A DNA stretch of 52,977 nt from assembly GCF_014634805.1 (NCBI RefSeq), contig NZ_BMBS01000009.1, forward strand, positions 1 to 52,977. The letters run 5' to 3'. The position numbers were made by a program, and so were the translations under genes. The DNA is from Leuconostoc falkenbergense. Its GTDB lineage: Bacteria > Bacillota > Bacilli > Lactobacillales > Lactobacillaceae. The notes beneath the pieces are model-generated. The model was not told the DNA's origin and did not search any database. It saw nothing but the letters and a program-made list of their open reading frames with translations. How positions within the stretch are numbered: position 1 is the first letter of the stretch; each line of letters starts with the position of its first letter. Positions 51,734 through 52,977 of this stretch are shown here, piece after piece.

Positions 51734-51807
51734 CGGTCACAGCGGGGCTCGAACCCGCGATCTCCTGCGTGACAGGCAGGCGTCCTAACCAGCTAGACCA
51801 TGCGACC
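51734..51807 (-). tRNA. tRNA-Asp(GTC)
   Basis: 74 nt, acceptor GGTCGCA/TGTGACC, loop CTGTCAC giving GTC, discriminator G, the aspartate identity base. Confidence 0.96.
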
Positions 51808-51809
51808 AA

Positions 51810-51883
<74 letters not shown>

Positions 51884-51912
51884 ATAATTTTATTGCGACA
51901 TCTTCATGCCTA

Positions 51913-52002
51913 AGGAGAATGTGGGATTCGAACCCACGCGCCGGTTTCCCGACCTGACGGTTTTCAAGACCGTTCCCTTCAGCCAGACTTGGGTAATTCT
52001 CC
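51913..52002 (-). tRNA. tRNA-Ser(TGA)
   Basis: 90-nt class II tRNA, acceptor GGAGAAT/ATTCTCC, loop CTTGAAA giving TGA. Discriminator is T, unlike the A of the other tRNA-Ser here. Confidence 0.95.
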
Positions 52003-52024
52003 ATTATCTTTACTTCGTCCTGCA

Positions 52025-52098
52025 TGGACCATGTTGGACTCGAACCAACGACCGGACGGTTATGAGCCGTCTGCTCTAACCAACTGAGCTAATGGTCC
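52025..52098 (-). tRNA. tRNA-Ile2(CAT), lysidine-modified type
   Basis: 74 nt, acceptor GGACCAT/ATGGTCC, loop CTCATAA giving CAT. The body closely resembles Bacillus tRNA-Ile(CAU) and not the neighbouring elongator tRNA-Met, so C34 should become lysidine by TilS and read AUA. Confidence 0.85.
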
Positions 52099-52111
52099 TC
52101 TTTCGAGCCTA

Positions 52112-52185
52112 TCGCGGCGGGGGGAATCGAACCCTCGACCTCTCGGGTATGAACCGAACGCTCTAGCCAGCTGAGCTACACCGCG
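52112..52185 (-). tRNA. tRNA-Met(CAT), elongator
   Basis: 74 nt, acceptor CGCGGTG/CGCCGCG, loop TTCATAC giving CAT. The T stem GAGGG/CCCCC has an A50-C64 mismatch. Confidence 0.9.
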
Positions 52186-52214
52186 ATCCTCTTTGGCTAA
52201 GTTCCCTTAACCAA

Positions 52215-52288
52215 TCGGGATGACAGGATTCGAACCTGCGACCCCCTGGTCCCAAACCAGGTGCTCTACCAAGCTGAGCTACATCCCG
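52215..52288 (-). tRNA. tRNA-Pro(TGG)
   Basis: 74 nt, acceptor CGGGATG/CATCCCG, loop TTTGGGA giving TGG. Confidence 0.96.
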
Positions 52289-52355
52289 AAAAAGTCTTCC
52301 TGAGCTTGCGCCCTTCTTATACTTAAAAAAAGAGTTTGAATTCCTTCAACCTCTA

Positions 52356-52429
52356 TGCACCTAGCAGGAGTCGAACCTGCAACCTCCTGATTCGTAGTCA
52401 GACGCTCTATCCAATTGCGCTATAGGTGC
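52356..52429 (-). tRNA. tRNA-Arg(ACG)
   Basis: 74 nt, acceptor GCACCTA/TAGGTGC, loop CTACGAA giving ACG; A34 is normally deaminated to inosine by TadA. Confidence 0.96.
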
Positions 52430-52434
52430 ATATA

Positions 52435-52518
52435 TGCCGGCGACCGGGATCGAACCGGTACGATATTTCTATCGCAGGATTTTAAGTCCTGTGCGTCTGC
52501 CTATTCCGCCACGCCGGC
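52435..52518 (-). tRNA. tRNA-Leu(TAA)
   Basis: 84-nt class II tRNA, acceptor GCCGGCG/CGCCGGC, loop CTTAAAA giving TAA. Confidence 0.96.
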
Positions 52519-52523
52519 ATAGA

Positions 52524-52595
52524 AGCGGAAGACGGGATTCGAACCCGCGACCCCCACCATGGCAAGGTGATGTTCTACCACTGAACTACTTCCGC
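52524..52595 (-). tRNA. tRNA-Gly(GCC)
   Basis: 72 nt, acceptor GCGGAAG/CTTCCGC, loop TTGCCAT giving GCC, discriminator T. Confidence 0.96.
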
Positions 52596-52603
52596 ATAAT
52601 TCA

Positions 52604-52676
52604 TGCCGACTAAAGGACTCGAACCTTCGACCCCCGCTTTACAAGAGCGGTGCTCTACCAACTGAGCTAAGTCGGC
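52604..52676 (-). tRNA. tRNA-Thr(TGT)
   Basis: 73 nt, acceptor GCCGACT/AGTCGGC, loop CTTGTAA giving TGT. Confidence 0.96.
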
Positions 52677-52722
52677 ATCGCTTATCCCGACGTGCCGGTT
52701 TCTTTCTTGACCCTGAAGTCAA

Positions 52723-52795
52723 TGGACGCTACAGGGATCGAACCTGTGACCCCCTGCTTGTAAGGCAGGTGCTCTCCCAGCTGAGCTAAGCGTCC
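52723..52795 (-). tRNA. tRNA-Val(TAC)
   Basis: 73 nt, acceptor GGACGCT/AGCGTCC, loop CTTACAA giving TAC. Confidence 0.96.
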
Positions 52796-52799
52796 ATGA

Positions 52800-52890
52800 T
52801 GGAGAGGAAGGGATTCGAACCCTCGAAACGCGTCGCCACGCTTACACGGTTTCCAACCGTGCTCCTTCGGCCAGACTCGGACACCTCTCC
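52800..52890 (-). tRNA. tRNA-Ser(GGA)
   Basis: 91-nt class II tRNA, acceptor GGAGAGG/CCTCTCC, loop TTGGAAA giving GGA. It is the cognate of the TCC specifier codon in the serS T-box. Confidence 0.95.
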
Positions 52891-52920
52891 GTTTCTTCCT
52901 ACTGCTCTCGTTCTTCTTAT

Positions 52921-52977
52921 GTACGGCACCGCATCGTCCTATCCTCGCAGGAAGCGATCCTCCAACTACTTTCGGCG
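52921..52977 (-). rRNA. rrf: 5S rRNA, 3' part (runs off the window)
   Basis: The minus strand begins with CGCCGAAAGTAGTTGG and ends with CTGCGAGGATAGGACGATGC, the conserved loop D/E and 3' helix of Leuconostoc-like 5S rRNA. The exact 3' end is uncertain by a few bases. It implies that an rrn operon lies beyond the right edge and feeds the tRNA cluster. Confidence 0.85.

Overview
The window looks like the core chromosome of a low-GC lactic acid bacterium of the Leuconostoc/Weissella/Oenococcus group, most probably Leuconostoc. The grounds are Firmicutes-type operons (S10-spc-alpha, str, ecfA1-ecfA2-ecfT-truA, rplM-rpsI), a T-box on serS, tRNA-Leu(AAG), a divergent stand-alone triosephosphate isomerase, and genes for limited respiration. 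Genus is inferred from gene content and protein style, not from a database match. Almost everything is read on the minus strand. I see no prophage, insertion sequence or CRISPR array.

Layout, in minus-strand transcription order from the right edge. The 3' end of a 5S rRNA is followed by 15 tRNA genes (Ser-Val-Thr-Gly-Leu-Arg-Pro-Met-Ile2-Ser-fMet-Asp-Phe-Gly-Ile) and a terminator. Next come a serine T-box with serS, then secA, prfB and clpC. A lone prepilin peptidase (plus strand) is divergent from the str operon (rpsL, rpsG, fusA). An MFS transporter and potABCD follow. The large ribosomal block runs from rpsJ to rplQ (about 33.9 to 20.0 kb) and carries secY, adk, infA and rpoA. A plus-strand pair, ndh (NDH-2 with a DoxX-like tail) and a polyprenyl diphosphate synthase, interrupts the usual rplQ-ecfA1 junction. 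The block then resumes with ecfA1, ecfA2, ecfT, a GNAT gene, truA, two small genes, rplM and rpsI.

The left 10 kb holds a PQ-loop/SWEET-like gene broken by one in-frame stop, a CcpA-site-bearing mupG-like gene, three tRNAs (Tyr and Gln on minus, Leu on plus), a small coiled-coil membrane protein with tpiA and eno, tag, and a polyphosphate operon (Ppx-HD paralogue, ppk, ppx).

Functionally the window supplies translation (ribosomal proteins, IF1, EF-G, RF2, SerRS, tRNAs), protein export (SecA, SecY) and quality control (ClpC). It also covers lower glycolysis, vitamin uptake energising (EcfAAT), polyamine uptake, quinone-linked NADH oxidation and polyphosphate turnover. Points worth a second look: rpsN is absent from the spc operon and a nearly perfect 57-nt hairpin sits in its place; secA has no adjacent Shine-Dalgarno but a leader with a 4-codon ORF and a hairpin; TpiA has lost the Ser of its GHSERR motif; the N-terminal Ppx domain of the Ppx-HD protein has lost its nucleotide-binding motifs; prfB lacks the programmed frameshift; and none of the 18 tRNA genes encodes CCA.
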